A stretch of DNA of 64,000 bases from Daphnia pulex (GCF_021134715.1 NC_060018.1:4171501-4235500), one strand, 5' to 3'; positions 1-13,868 are shown, numbered from the stretch's first letter. Notes: generated from the sequence alone by a model not told the origin. Translations and numbers: made by a program.

Positions 1-2709
1 CGGTGTGTGCTACCGCGGCGCATTGGGAAAGCCGCCCGTGGTATTATAGTGTGTGTTGGGCAGACGCCTCCACAGTGCGTTTTTCCCCTAGTGTGTTTGT
101 GTATGTTCGTGTCTTTTTGGGAGAATCTACTCCACACCCACATTTTCGCGATTTCCCACTCGTTAAGGTATCAAACGTGGTGTGTGTGTTCATTTTCAAT
201 TCCTGGAAGAAATCTTCTTCTTTTGACCCTTGTGTGCGTACAACGCCCAAAATTCATTTTTGCCCATTTCAGTTTTTCTACGAAATTTCTTTTCGAATGT
301 TTACCGTTGTTTTCCAAGCACATTGCATACGTCATTTTCGTGGGACCTTGAAACATCTTGAACCGATAATCATTAATAATAGGGAGGCTGTTTTGTGCAT
401 TAAAAATGGGAATTTTCGTCTGCTGTGATTGTCAGGGACGGATTTCCGCCCTGAGCAAATTTTTGTTTCTTATTCAAAAGAGGCAGTGAAAAGAACTGAC
501 CAAAAGGGAGAAACCCAAGAATATTCGTTTATTCTCCTTTTTGTGTTGCCAGTCTAGTGGTTACCTCATCACTTGCATCCGTGAAGCAATCGGATACTTT
601 TGTGCGTTGAAATGTCCAGTGTCTGAAGTGCAGCTAGAGAGAGATACCACTGAATTTTTTATTGCGAAGAGGAAATGACCGGAAACAGTTTAGCAAAGGG
701 TGTGAAATGTCTTGAAATTTTGAAGGCGCTCATTTCGTATGCATAGGCAACTAACCGACTTTTTGGCCGGAAGTTGGGAAAGAGAAAGGAAGGAAAATTA
801 GAGCGAGGGGAAACAAATCTCTCCCTCTCTCCTGCTGTTGTCGTCGTATTTCTGGCCTCAATTTGCGGCGCATGTGCAAAACACGTGTTGCTCCTGCGGA
901 TGCTTATATTAATAAAAAAAAGAAGGAGGCTAAGGGAAAAACCGGCGGATGTTTATTGATTTCTTGCGGATTGGACATTGGCAAAAGACCCAGGGAATGT
1001 ATTTTTGGCGCCGATGCCAACAGCAAAAAAAAAGGAAAAATGATTGGGGGATACAGAAATTGCTTAGTTGCACGCACACACAACACCATCCGTGCATTTC
1101 TTTTTCCTAGCTGGAAGAATCACCACTTGACGGGCGTAGCGAGTCGACAAGATGAGGAAAAACAAGTGTGTGTGTGTGTTGGTTGGAGCAACAGGAAAAT
1201 GGCTGTTGTGGCTCTTTGTAGTTTAGGATATTCGTTTGATGAATATTCATGTTTCAAACCCGTCCTGGTTGTGAGCAGATCCGGGCTGTCTCTCTCCTTA
1301 TTTTTCCGTCGTGTCTTTTTTATATATTTTGTGTTTGATTCAAACAAAGACAGGGTGGGGACTCTGCCAAAATTCCTCTGTCGTCATCAGATTTTGATTT
1401 TCTAGGAAAATGGGGACCATCTGCATTTCGTCTGGCACGAAATATCAAAATTATTTTTCTTCTTTTTTTTCTGAAATGGCTGCAGTATTCAAGTGGGAAA
1501 CCCTCGAGGGGAGGTGGGGGGTGTTCCAGGTCGTTCACAGTATCGGCCGATCGGTTTCCGAGACGTCTTTCATCAACAGCACAGGAAATGTTGCCGTTGC
1601 AAACAAGCTGTATATATTGTTTGTCTCTGGTATTATTCTCACATTGTGTGTATGTGTCGGTATTGATCTCTTGTTGTTTTCTCTCTCTCGTTATCTTTTC
1701 GTTCGTTCGTCACGGCTGGATCTCTCATTCTCACGGACAGGTGGTGGCACTGTCGCAAGGAGGAAGGATTTTCTATTATTTGTTGACGGGGCCATACGCT
1801 TGGAACCTTATCTCGTCAACAATAGTGCGACGCACAATCCGTTTTTAGAGAAGATGACGTCGACCTCTGAGTTGTTGACGAGCCCCAGTTTATCTATCGT
1901 TTCAATCCAGGAAACAATCCGCAAAAAATCGAATATCGTAGCTAGAAGTCCAGGGTGTATAATTATAACCAGGTGAAAATCCTAAATCCCACGTTATTTT
2001 CTCTCCCTTGACTATTTTCTAGAGCCATGTGGGATTTGAATGAATTTACGCTCCTCTAGGCGATGTATCATGTAGATCTCGTAGACCCAGGGAGAAATTG
2101 GTCAGGCCCTTGTGGTAGCCGAGAGAAACGGAGGCCGCCGCCGCCTGCTTATTGGACGCTCGGGTCTCTTGTTTCAGCTTTGTTACGTCACGTGACCAGT
2201 GCGTTCAACTCTTCAGGTCCAACCGAGCGTATACCAACCAGAAGGCAGAGAGAGAGAGATATGCTGCCAAGGGGAAAAAGAGAAATAAAGAAATAAAGAA
2301 AACCCCCCCCCCCCCCCAACTCTCTTTTGCTGGGTTTCCAACTTTAGTAGTTGCCGGTCGAGGCGTTCCAGCGGAAGCAAGGGATTGTCAGTCGTTGATT
2401 AAACGGCCCGTCTGACGCTCTCTCAAGGGTCCACTGCACTTTTGACGAGACACGGTGCTCCTCCGTGTTCCGAGACTTGTACACCAAAAATATTCGCGCG
2501 ACTTTCGACTATCAAAAGAAAAAAGTGTCGTGTGTTTGCGTGCGCGTGGGTTGTCCTCGACGTCTTTTCAATTTGGAAATGTGCTGCTTCGTATGTTCGA
2601 CATCAACACAGTTCGGTTTCTAGTTTTTTCCCAGAAAGAGCGAGCGAGAGACGAGCCTTATTAGAAAAGAAATAAAAACGATTCGAACAGAAGTTCCAAA
2701 CTTTCGCAA
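1..2709. other. Upstream region of Ptpmeg2, no gene recognised
   Basis: No open segment here resembles a known protein. The longer open frames are low-complexity, rich in TG/TC runs, and overlap on both strands, so I treat them as chance. The stretch probably holds the Ptpmeg2 promoter and 5' UTR exon(s), but no core promoter element stood out clearly enough to place a start site. A 15-base C run lies at 2303-2317. Confidence 0.5.
2303..2317. repeat. Poly-C run
   Basis: Fifteen consecutive C bases sit after an AAATAAAG-type A-rich stretch. It is a simple homopolymer, likely length-variable and prone to sequencing error. Confidence 0.85.
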
Positions 2710-5700
2710 ATGCGGCAGGCAAGCAGTAACCGGGGAACGTTTAACATTGCGACCCTGAACGACGACCAGATTGAGGTACTCTACTTGTATTGTTTATTGT
2801 TAATATAACGTCCGTTTGCCCTGAAATACCCAAAAGTTTTGAAGCTCTTCCGGATGGAGCGCTTTTCTCTTTTGTTTACAGACATCGACCCCCCTCCTGG
2901 ACCCAACGAGTTCCTCTTTGTACACACAAGGCAGACGTATATATATATATGTGCAAGGCATATAGCGCTCTTTTCAAATCAATATCATCGCCACAGACCA
3001 CACCATACGATGGAAATGGTCACGTGATCTAGAAACCTCGAATAGATGCCCCGTTTTTTTGGTCGTTCTTTACTAGTTATTTCAATTACGTCGGTGAAAA
3101 ACAGCAGCAGTTTTTATTCTTTCAATTTGGTAGAAGAGAAAAAAAAATTCCTCGGCGGTGGTTTTGTATTCACCGGAGAAAAACAAAAAACCTCAAACCA
3201 ATCAGCCAAGGATTTCAGCTGAGGGAACACACAAAAAACAGAACAACAATCACCCGAAAGTCCGTCTGCGTGTGACACACACACCAACACAAAACCCGTT
3301 TGTTATTACAGCGTTTGTTAGAGGGAGAAAAAAGATCTTGGGGGTTTTAGCGGTTGGCGTTAACGTCGCCTCTCTTGTGTGATGATAAACTCCAGTGGCG
3401 TTTTCCTCCTCGTCTTTTTTTCGGTGAAGAGACCAGCTGCGGATAGAGAGTCGTCCTGTGTGGCCCCACACGAAAAATGAATCGTTTCTTTGTGCTGCTG
3501 CGACGATGATGTATTGATTTTTAATTCTTCTTTTCACAGGCGGCCAAGGAATTCATTGCGGCCGTCAACCGTGCCCGTCAGCAACGGGGCTCTGGACCGC
3601 TCTCGTGGGCGACAGCCGTCAAGTTTTTGATGGCACGCAAGTTTGACGTCGGACGAGGGCTGACTCTCTACGAGCAACACGAATCGACGCGGATCCGAGA
3701 AGGACTGGTCCGCTTCGAGCCCGCCGCTGAACCGCTTCGAGCCGAGTTGGAGACGGGAAAGTTTACCGTGCTAGTAAGTAAAAATCCCCCGAGTCACGAA
3801 ACACACACAACTAACCTTCATTTATTTCTTCTTTTCTTTTTCATCCATGATAGTCGTAAAATTAAAAAGAACCCGACACACAAAACAAAAAGAATAGCAT
3901 TTCCAGGCGAATGAAAAATGCCTTTATAGTAGAAACAAAAAAGGGGCTTTAAAGTCACTGGCGGATTGCATGTTGTCTTTTTTTCTTCTTCTTCTTTCTT
4001 TCTTTTTTTTTTGTTTTGTTGCTGTCGACATTGAATGCGCTTTTGATGCTCGTTTCCTCACGGCAACGTGAGGGAATGATAATGATGATGTTTCCGCTGT
4101 GCAGTTGTTGTTTTCTTCTTTTTCGTACTTTTCGACATCTTTTAATTTTTATGATTTAAAAGAAGAAGAAAATACGGATATAAATACCGTCGCTACGCTC
4201 GTGAGGCAATTTTAGCTCAGCCGCTTTGAATTTGTCTGTACAAGAGTCAGAATGTAGAAAACAAAAAACAACCCTCTCTGAAAAATAAGAAAACAACAAC
4301 AACAAGAAAAATATTTTTGCTAAACGTGTTGTCTACAATAACCCGACCGGTTTATAATTAGCCAACTCGAGATGGAGGTGGTGCTGCCATAGCTGTCTTT
4401 ACCGCTCGCCTACACTATCCTGAGCTCTCTAATCACCAAGTCACACTCCAGGTAACCGCTCGTTTACCATAGATTCACCCCTTTTATTTTTTGAAATGCA
4501 TCCTATTTTTGTTTTTGTTTTAAGGAGTTAAAAAAAATTGCATGGCACACCCTTTTCGAATTTTTCATTTTAATACCTTGTCATCTTCTGCTCATTCAAG
4601 AATCATTAATTTTCTCGGTTGTTTGTTTTATTTCAGGGTGTCGTTTATCAACTGGACGTGGCACTGGAGAGTGTCGACACGCAACGCTCCGGCCTCGTGT
4701 TCATCTACGACATGAGCGATTCGAAATATGCCAACTTTGACTACGACCTCAGTCAAAAGATATTGACATTACTTAAGGTGATTACATCATTCACTTCCCC
4801 CCCTTTTTATTCTTTTTTGTGTCTCGGATCTGGGAGTAATTGGGGAATTCAATCTCCTCGTCGTGGTATTCATGACAACACTAATTATGTTACATTTCCT
4901 TCCCCTATTCTGAATTGTGTATGCAATCCCGGTCTGGTAACGGGAGAGCCAGCCAGCGTCACCATGACAACCAACATATGATTAGACCACAGTCGTCTTG
5001 TCTTTTTATATCTCTGCGTATCTTAGTGCACGTTAACGTAATACCTGAATACCTTGACCTTTTTGCTACATGGGAAGTTACGTGGGGGATTGCGCGTGCT
5101 CACCTAAACCAACCCACTCGCCCATCATCGCTCAGTCCCGGTAGTCGAAAGATTCGGCCGCGACGGTGTGTGTGTGTTTGGTCTTGTCAGTTGGGCGTCG
5201 TCGTCGTCGTGATCGGACGCCGAACTTTTCCTTTTGTTTTGTTTTTTCTTCGTTTCTCTTCTTCTTTTTCTTCTCTCGTCTACGTGTGTATTGTCGTTCG
5301 CGGGCAGGAAGCCTCTTGTCTACGCTGTGAAGCAGTTCCAATAATAGGATTGAAATTACCGGGAGTGGAGTTAGCGACCGAAAAAACTGATCCGAGTCAT
5401 TGCCTTTCAGGAAAAACAAAAAGAATTTTCAGTTTCTTCTTCCTTTTTTTCCCTTGCCTTTATTTTTATATGTGTGTACCGGCGGGAGGAGGAGGGGGGG
5501 GATGCGTGTGACGGAAACCATTCGGTATGTTTCCGATTGTTTGCCAGTTGAACTGTGACTTTGAATCGTCTCGGTCCGCTCTTGGTTGCCTTCCGTCTTT
5601 TGTTTCCTCGTCGCTCCCTGTTGCCGGTGCTGCCAAGCGCAAAATGCAGAAACCAAAAACAAGACAACAGGAGATTGAGGACTTTGAAATAGTCTACGGA

Positions 5701-8700
5701 TTTTGACGTTTGTGTGTTTTGTTTTGTTTTTGTTTTCCCGTTTCCTACAGGGAGCTTATCCAGCCCGACTGCGAAAAGTGTTGATAGTGACAGCGCCACT
5801 CTGGTTCAAAGCTCCATTCAAAATTTTGCGGCTGTTTGTCCGCGAAAAACTGCGAGATCGTGTCTACACCGTCAGCTTACCTCAGGTATTTATTTGGCAT
5901 ATTTTTCTGAAAAAGAAATTTTGTTTTCATTCACTACTGACACTAACGTCACCCTATGCGAGTGTATTTGTGTTTTTTCAAACTGAAGAGAGATATGCCG
6001 AGGCCAATAGCCCGTGGGTGTTGAAGAGAACGTGCGCGCGCGCGGACGAACGCTCGCGCATCCGCTAATTTATGGCGTGAATTTTTTCTTTTCTTTTTTT
6101 CTCCTTAAAAAAGAAATGTGTTGTGTTTTTTTATTTCCTCCATACGCACATTTTCTTCGCACCGCATTTGGTTCCGGTTGAAGCGGCCAGTTAACTCGAA
6201 AAAAGAACTCACGCTAGTGTGACTCTGTGTGTTGGTCTCTCGCACGAATACACCGCAAACGAGCATTTGCTGGTCGTACAGGGAAGAGGAAAAAATGCTT
6301 CGTTCCGGCTGTTGTTCCGAGTGAAAAAGTGAAGGGATGGAAATTGTATTTTTGTTTTTTGTTAAATGCGGAAGGGAGCGACTGCCGTGAGTATTGATTT
6401 CGCCCGAGTTCACTGTGACAGACGGAAAGCGAGGAGCCGATTAGAATAAAGTGTATATTGCTTGCTGTTTGTTTTTCTTTCTTTCTTCATTTCTTGTTGT
6501 CCATCTCCTTTAGTTGACGCTGCATTTACCCGCCGACTCGTTGCCGAGCGAACTGGGCGGCAACCTTAAAGTGGATCACGGCGCTTGGCTTCGCTATTGC
6601 TTCAAATCGATGACGAATCGCGTCGGGGATTTGTGCGACATATCAACTGGACCCAACCCACTGTTTCCGCCCTCTGAGACGGCCACCACTTCTGAAGCGG
6701 ATGATCGGCCCGAAGGCAGGGAGGACGACCAAGAGGAGGAGGAGGAACCCATTAGCGAAGTCTCGTCTGATGAAGACGACGACGACGTCGAGGAGATCGA
6801 AGAACCCGTCCCGCTGCAAGTCGAGTCTGTTGCGCACAGGCTGGTAAATAAGTTTGAAAACGTCTTCAACATTCCTGGCTTTTCTTTCTCTATTATAGTC
6901 ATTGTTTGGCGGTGCGGAAAAGAAGAATCAATACCAGAAGAGAGAGAGAGAGAAAGAAAGAGAAGGGTAATAGAGAAGGGGGACTTTCACTCTCTCTCAG
7001 ACGGATCGATTCCTTCTATTAATACGAGCATTTTGCCGAGTTGATAAAAAGTTTCCCTTTCAGCAATGGCTGCAGCTTATTCGCAGACTAGTAGTGGCAG
7101 TAGCGAAAAGGGTTGGTGCTGCCTGTGCAATGAAGATGCTTAATATTGAATGTGTTTTGTGCCGCATAAATTATACAGCAGGAGCCGATACCGCTGGCGC
7201 CAGCCTCTCAGGAGTTCGTCAACAACTTTGCTTCCGTTTCGTGCAAAACTGCTTCGGTGGTGGAAGGGCTTCCACCGCCCAAGCCAACAGTGGCCAACGT
7301 TTCGGATAATATGGTCATAGAGAGGTCCGCCTCTCCACCGCCGCCGCCGTCGTCGGCCAGCAGCGGATTCTCGGACGACGACAGTCTGCACTTTGACGAC
7401 GGCAGGGGTATGACCCTTGAAGAGTTTGCAGGTCACGTCAAAGCCAAAAGCAAACAGGGTCTTTACCTCGAGTATGCCGACATCAAAGCCAAAGGCACGG
7501 ACGGCACTTTTAACAATTCCAGGTGAGTTGTTTACGTGTTTTTACCGCTGCTGCATAACGTGGGAGTGGTCGTTTGAACTTTTTTGTTTTTTCTTTCTTT
7601 GCTTCTTCCAGATTAAAAGGCAACGCTGCCAAGAATCGTTACACGGACGTTTTGTGCTACGATCACAGCCGGGTCGTCTTGTCGATGGAGGATTCCGACG
7701 ACCCTTGCTCGGATTACATCAACGCCAACTACGTCGACGGCTACAAACAAAAGAACGCTTTCATCTCGACACAGGGCCCGCTACCAAAGACGTACGGCGA
7801 CTTTTGGCGGATGATTTGGGAGCAGCAGTGCGCCGTGGTCGTCATGACGACGCGTTGCCTGGAGAGAGGAAGACCCAAGTGCGGTCAGTATTGGCCTCTG
7901 GGAGAAGAAGAATCAGCCGAATACGGCCATTTCGAAATCATCAACCTGACAACGGAGCAACAGAGTGATTACACCATTTCCATGCTCCATCTGACGAACC
8001 TCAAGGTAGCCGTCCACTGTCCACCCGTCCCGTGTTCTGTTTATGGACATGTGTTTAAACTCATTCATATTCATTACGACTCTTTTCTTCTTTTTCGTTT
8101 GTTTTCTCCTTGCGTTTCGGCAGACGCGCGAGACTCGATCCGTGGCGCACATGCAGTTCACTTCGTGGCCAGACTACGGAGTGCCTCTCTCTGCCACGGC
8201 CATGCTCGAGTTCTTGCAGCGAATGCGTGACATGCAGAGCGGGTTGGTCGCGGCCATGGGCGACACGTGGATCGGTCATCCCCTTGGCCCTCCTATTGTC
8301 GTGCACTGCTCAGCCGGCATTGGCCGCACAGGTACTTACATATATCCATATAATTAGATGATTAGTCCTCTAACCTCGGATCTAATCAACTTTTGTCGGC
8401 AAATTATTCCGGTAGGTTCGCTGTGCACGATCGATATTTGTCTGAGGAGACTAGAGGACGTCGGTACGATCGATGTTTTAGGTGAGTGAGAGGACAAAGG
8501 AACTCGTGAAGCTCTTGATAGACGATTTAATGGATCGATTTTTGATAGGCACGGTTGAGAAAATCCGGTCGCAGCGTGCCCACTCGATTCAGATGCCTGA
8601 TCAATACCTCTTCTGTCACACTGCCATCTTAGAGTGCGCCGTGGCGGCCGGCCTCCTCCAAGGCGACGAACTGGCCTGCCTAGATGACGAGGATGACAGC

Positions 8701-8715
8701 AGCGACGGCGGTTAG
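2710..8715 (+). CDS. Ptpmeg2: Tyrosine-protein phosphatase non-receptor type 9 (MEG2) orthologue
   Basis: Exons 2710-2775, 3540-3773, 4362-4451, 4637-4777, 5751-5885, 6514-6843, 7179-7523 (last base possibly 7522), 7612-8005, 8124-8331, 8416-8481 and 8549-8715 join in phase to about 724 aa. Residues about 20-270 form a CRAL-TRIO lipid-binding module (N-lobe with LSWATAVKFLMARKFDV, then FTARLHYPEL and FIYDMSDSKYANF). An acidic linker with runs of E and D follows, then a classical PTP domain: NRYTDV, DYINANYVDGYKQKNAF, WPDYGVP loop, and the catalytic P-loop HCSAGIGRTG, which is split by an intron after the final Thr codon. The Q-loop region reads SIQMPDQY. In the family this protein dephosphorylates phosphotyrosine proteins on secretory vesicles and in insulin/STAT signalling. 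The C-terminus ends in a short acidic tail (DDEDDSSDGG). The catalytic Cys and Arg are present, so it should be active. The start is the first ATG giving the conserved N-terminal helix. Confidence 0.95.
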
Positions 8716-11700
8716 GCTCTCTTCTGGGTCTATCTACGGAGATATTAAGAGAAAAAAAAAGAAACAAAACAACACACCCGACAGGGGGCTGCTGACCCCT
8801 TGAGGTGGAATGAGATAAAACAAGAGGACATTGATTTTTCCTTTCCCCCTTCGTTCGGCTCGAAGGATCACATCGAGGCCGATTCGCTTGTACATTTTTT
8901 CTACTTCTGATAAATTCCAAGTAAAAGAAAACATACAAAACAAAAAAAAAAAGACTAAAACTAAACTAAACAGAATGAATTGTGTATAGGCACAAGTTAA
9001 GAAATTGACGCTAACTCTTTTTTTTTTTGTCATTAACCAACCATTTATTTATTTCTTCTGTCTGGCTATTTCTATTTGGAAGGATGAAAGTTAACTCCTA
9101 ACCATTCTTTCCCATTTATTATGATTTTCCCCCCCATCTTATTCTCTTTACATTCATTGTGTGTGCATTTCGTGGCTCATCTTTTTTAAGTGTACATTAC
9201 GCCAAAGACTTGTATTTTCCTTTTCTTGATTATCCTTCTACTCTTGTGTGCGTGCTTAACTTTGTAAATCTTCTACTCCGTTTACTCTTTGACTGAAAAA
9301 CTGTGCGCCCAAGATTAATTCTTACTTTTGACCTTTTTTCCTATATCAATAACCGAACGAATCGTTGAAAAAGGACTTTGGATGACACACAAATTCGTCT
9401 GTATCGAAGAGTTTTGACATTTACAACTGATGGGAATTTACTATAGATGATTGAAAAGGGTAAATATGTTTTGACTAGATTGATTGGATTTCAAAAGACA
9501 AGTTGAGACGACGTACGCAAAAGATGGAACTTTGCGTTGGAAAGTAGCGATCGATGCGATTTTGTTTTCATCTTAACTGCATGAATTGTGATGGTCTTAA
9601 TGGATGCCGGTCGTTCGATGTCTCTTTGACGAGTACCACCCATCTCTTGAACGTAGTTAGCCGTGCTTTTTAACAAACTTGGAATCGATCGCAAAGTTGT
9701 CCCTCTTTCCTCTCTTCTTCATATCCTGTTTATTCAAATGATTTTTTAGTTCATTTACGTTTTGTGCATTGCATAACTCGTCATCTTCATCTATGGATGT
9801 ATAAACGATTGCACAGTAATAATGTCCATTCGACTTGGAAAAACGGAGACAAAGTAAACGCTACTTGTGTATCAAAATTGAGCTGAAAACAACATCCCTT
9901 TCATTCATGATACATTTTTACAGGTTGAAGAATTCGCTTGTTGTTGTATACCTTGAATTATTTAAACAGGGTATGTTACAAAACGAAGCAAAAAAAGATG
10001 TCTTTCGAGGATTAGAGGTCCCATAAAACGTCCTTGTTAGCAACGAGTTTATAGCATTTTTTTTCCATACAGGTTTTTCCAGCAGTTTTACATAATTTCG
10101 CGACCTTGACTTCGTCGCATTCGTTTTCTACATCGAAAACAAACGGAATGCGCAATATAAGGTGTTCAACAGGGAAAAAGAGCTCCACTCCTACATGAAT
10201 GATGTCACAATGATCTAATATCGACTATTACAGGTGGGATTTAAAATTTCTTACTTTCTGTAATGTTATCGTTAACTTACCTTGAAGTATTACTTTATAA
10301 GAGACGAAATGTCAAAAAAGAAAAAGGTGGCGAATCTTATGAACGTTCTTGGTATTAAATATCCTGTCGTTCAAAAAAGCTTGTTAAAGAGAAGCAATTT
10401 ACGATCGTAATGGGTTTTTGTGGGTTTTGGGTTCGGAGAAATGACTTTCTTCAATAGGTTGTCTTGTGTTCGAAGTTGGGAGGCTGTCACTTTATCTGTC
10501 GAGACTGTCACTTGCTTTAAATGTTCGAATATTGAACAGTGTACGCTAGGAAATGATATCAAAGTAGGTTTTTGTAATGTGAATTATATTGATTTTTTTC
10601 ATTATTTTCATCGCCATAAAACGCAATACGAAACCGATTTTTCGTGAGGTTTTTATCAGAAATTGGGAGATGTACACGATAAACAAGCAGGATAAATAAA
10701 TAAGTTTGTGCAAATTTGAATGATAAGGTTTTGCCATTTGCTTGGTTCCCAATCGGCCCAACCCTCAAATTGCCAAATTGGCCTAGTAAAACTAATGAAT
10801 TCCTGATGGATTTGGCCGTTGACAATTTTTTTTAATGTTTATTGCTGAGGACATCTTGTGGCCAGATTTGTCTTCAGTTGATGGGAGTAGACGTAGGCGT
10901 AGGCGTTGGCTCTTTAGGTTTAGCCTCTACCTTCTTCTTGGTTCCCCGTTAGTTTGAAGCGTGAATTTTGAGAGTAAGGTTTGTTACCATTGTCGGATAT
11001 ATTTCTATTTGGGATTGGTCCATAGGAGATGGTGAACGAATAAATTTTATTTTAACGTGAAGTAAAAAAGGAAAGTGCTGTCCCATTTTTATTGGTAGAC
11101 GTATCGGACGTATCTTGAAGATCTTAATCTTACAGGTTTGAAAACCACGCTGCCCACCACGGATGTGGGCCGAGATGGTCCGAGATGGGAAAATGATTTT
11201 AGGACGAGATGGGGAAAATTAGCTACAAGGCCATCTTAATCGCTGTTTGGTTATCGTCATCCTCCCCGAAGAACAGCAGTATAACAAAAGCATCGAGAAA
11301 AGAGGAGCTTTAATTAAATACTTACTATTTTCTTCTTTCGAAAGAATCAGTTGTTTGATCTTTGCCGGTCTCTGTCAATCGTTGCCGATAGTACCATTTT
11401 ATCAATCAAATTCAATTTAATGGTTTAAATGCCGTCGGGTCAGGTACTAGTACCAGCTCCAGATTCCCTGAAAGGCAACGCACGGCACCATAGGGACTTC
11501 CTTCCATTCCATCTTGTCGATGCGGTGATGGATTCTAGAGGGTGTGCGGTGCGTTCCCAACTGTCGAAAGTAAGTGTAAAAAAATTTCCACCAGGGACCA
11601 GGATACAGTCCGCATAACCGCCGCATTAGTCGTTAGGGCGCCGAAGAAGAAAGACGTATCGTTAGCCTAATGCCAATCGTCTTGTGAAATTCAAAGAAAA

Positions 11701-12876
11701 TCAGCATTTCTGTTAAAAAACATAGAGTGGGTGATTAGGTTTTTATTTTTAGGCTATATTTTTAAGGAACTATTTTTTTAAAAATTGTATCAAATTGTTT
11801 CACTTCTTTTCGTAGATTATATTAACTAATAATCTAATAGCTTTAAACTCGGTGTCTGTGTAATAATTTCTAAATCAGGCCCTTTTTGCGAGTCGCCTGT
11901 TAGTTGTACGTTTCTTTTGGCTAACGATGGCTTTAAGCCTTTGATCATTTTCAGCTGTCAAATTAGTCAGTTTCAGCTACTTTGCACATCGTTAAAATGT
12001 ATCGGTAGTTATTGTGTGGTAACTTTTTGGTGACGATTAACGATAACTATTCCACCAACAAAGCTCACTTGTTAATTATTCAATAATGTTTTTTTTTTTT
12101 TTTCTACTAAATCTATTTCACGAAGATGACGAATATTTTGTTACTTTTCGGAATATTTCGGTTTATTTTCCGTCACACTATCGTCCGTGTATGCTAAGGG
12201 CTATCACATACTGTGCATAGGTGGCTAAATTCTAAATATTTCAGTGTGTTTAGGGATTGAACTATTCAGCCCTATTGTGTTGAGGGATGTAGGAGTGAGG
12301 GTTCCCATAGTTTTGAGACGAGAAACCAGTTTGCCATTCTTTTTCTTCCGAGAAGCTGGCCGAGAAGGATACTCAAGTCATTGCTGGGTACTTTCTTTCC
12401 TGACATTGTTCTTCATAAGGAAAGGTAATTGCTGCTTTGATTCTTAATGTAAATGCTTTTTGTATGGTTAATTTACGGGTAACATGGCCTTAAATTTATA
12501 CTTGCCAATTACATGCGGCCATGCCTGTTGTACACTTGTTCAAAATGTCGTCTATTGCTGCATGTTGCACGTTTCGTCACATAATTAAAGTACTTTAAGA
12601 ACAGTACAAGTAATAATGTTGAGTAACTTAACAATCCTAAGACTTCATTTCAACATAAATATTCTGTAATTAATTAATTGATAGAAATTGAGCTTATTAG
12701 TATTCTGAGCGATTAGTAAACTAAAATTGCAAGTCATTTGCAAATGTTTTCTGTGATTTATTGTGTGAATTTTTTTCAGTTGAGAGATGCACTTGAATAG
12801 GGCTTGCGAAGACATGCACTGTAGTTAATAATAATTTGAAAAGTATTTTTTACCAATCTAATTTATTTTGTGACAG
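8716..12876. other. Ptpmeg2 3' UTR and intergenic DNA
   Basis: The first several hundred bases are AT-rich and likely 3' UTR of Ptpmeg2. No canonical AATAAA was placed with confidence. Beyond about 9.8 kb no gene was recognised except the retrocopy-like fragment at 10.83-10.95 kb. Open frames here are short and show no family likeness. Confidence 0.5.
10826..10950 (-). pseudogene. 3' end of a possible processed retrocopy
   Basis: Read on the minus strand, a short Lys/Pro/Thr-rich open tail (it includes KKKVEAKPKEPTPTPT) ends at a TGA at 10876-10874. A roughly 30 nt leader to AATAAA follows (10843-10838), then an A8 run (10833-10826). Stop, short 3' UTR, polyadenylation signal and A-run in that order are what a reverse-transcribed mRNA leaves behind. 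Upstream, the frame closes almost at once, so only the last few dozen codons could survive. The parent gene is not recognised; a ribosomal or other short-UTR mRNA is possible. It could also be a real terminal exon or chance. Confidence 0.3.
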
Positions 12877-12896
12877 GTTGGTGGAGATTGTTATTG

Positions 12897-13640
12897 ATGT
12901 GCAGTGCCAAGTCAACAAGAGGAGATAAGATGCCAAGCCTCCGTGCTGAGGCCTCTACTATGTTGCGAGATGAAAATGCAGAAAACGGGTAATCTGAAAT
13001 GGTTACATCTACTTGTAATAAGACAAATTGAGTGGGTTAGCATTTTGTTAAATTTTAGTCCATATGTGTTCTTTGCTTAGAATTTACTCGAGTTAGGCCT
13101 AAAATTCTTGATTTAGATGCCATTTGACAACCTGTTTCAAGTAAGAATCCTATGTGAAAAGATTTTGATCAGCTTGGGAAGAGTTACAATTTGTTTCTTT
13201 TGACAATTTTTATTGAACAGAACTAAAATTCCCTATTTAATATTTTTGAAAATGTTATTGGTTTATTAATGTACTTTTGCTTTGTAGGTTTCATTGGTTA
13301 AAAATAGTTTGAGCTGTTAATGGTGGTGATGTCTGGTGTGGCAGTCATTTTCCCATTGAGAGGTGCACTGAAATGGATCTTCTACATACTTTCAGTTCAA
13401 CATCATACTTCAATTTACCATGTTGGTGTTCATGCAGTGTTGAACTGTTGTGTGAAATAATTGGTGTTGCCTGATGTCTGGCATTTTGTTGGTGTGTTCT
13501 CTCGCTACCTGTACCCACATTGAGGTAATGTTGGATGAATAGTTATATTTAATAATATCTTGGACCTAAATCTCGGTTCTCGTTCCAGGTTAATCGTACG
13601 CCGCCGTTCTAGACTTGATCCATTGGTGAAGCCGAGATGA
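12897..13640 (+). CDS. Candidate two-exon microprotein (47 aa), unrecognised
   Basis: A plausible acceptor (TTTTGTGACAG) opens an exon at 12877. An ATG at 12897, with a second in-frame ATG at 12930, runs open to a donor at 12989 (CGG|GTAATC). The acceptor TCTCGTTCCAG at 13588 joins in phase, giving a basic tail (LIVRRRSRLDPLVKPR) and a TGA at 13638-13640. AATAAA lies 229 nt further on at 13869. The frame is also open back to the exon start, so an upstream coding exon cannot be excluded. I do not recognise a family. No signal peptide or membrane segment is seen; the C-terminus is strongly basic. The surrounding transcript could instead be noncoding, since other acceptor-like sites at about 12779 and 13288 lead to quick stops. 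Confidence 0.35.
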
Positions 13641-13868
13641 GTTGCTGAAATGCAAGACCGAAAAATTATTTGAGTTTGACAATTTACAATTGCATATCTG
13701 TTCTCCCTTTCCCTAAGTAAACAATATGTCCGACGGTGGTTAGTTGTGTGAAAAAATTGCCATCAGACTTCATGATTTGTATGAGAAATTAGATAGACCA
13801 GGGATTTTTATGCTCTAATTAACTCTACTCACATCTTAACAACCCTTTAAATGTTTCTCTTATAAAAC

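Noticed and set aside
863-1976. Two plus-strand open frames of 180 and 188 codons near the left end
   Set aside because: They are T/C/G-rich simple sequence, overlap opposite-strand frames, and contain no protein-like motif; likely chance in 5' flanking DNA.
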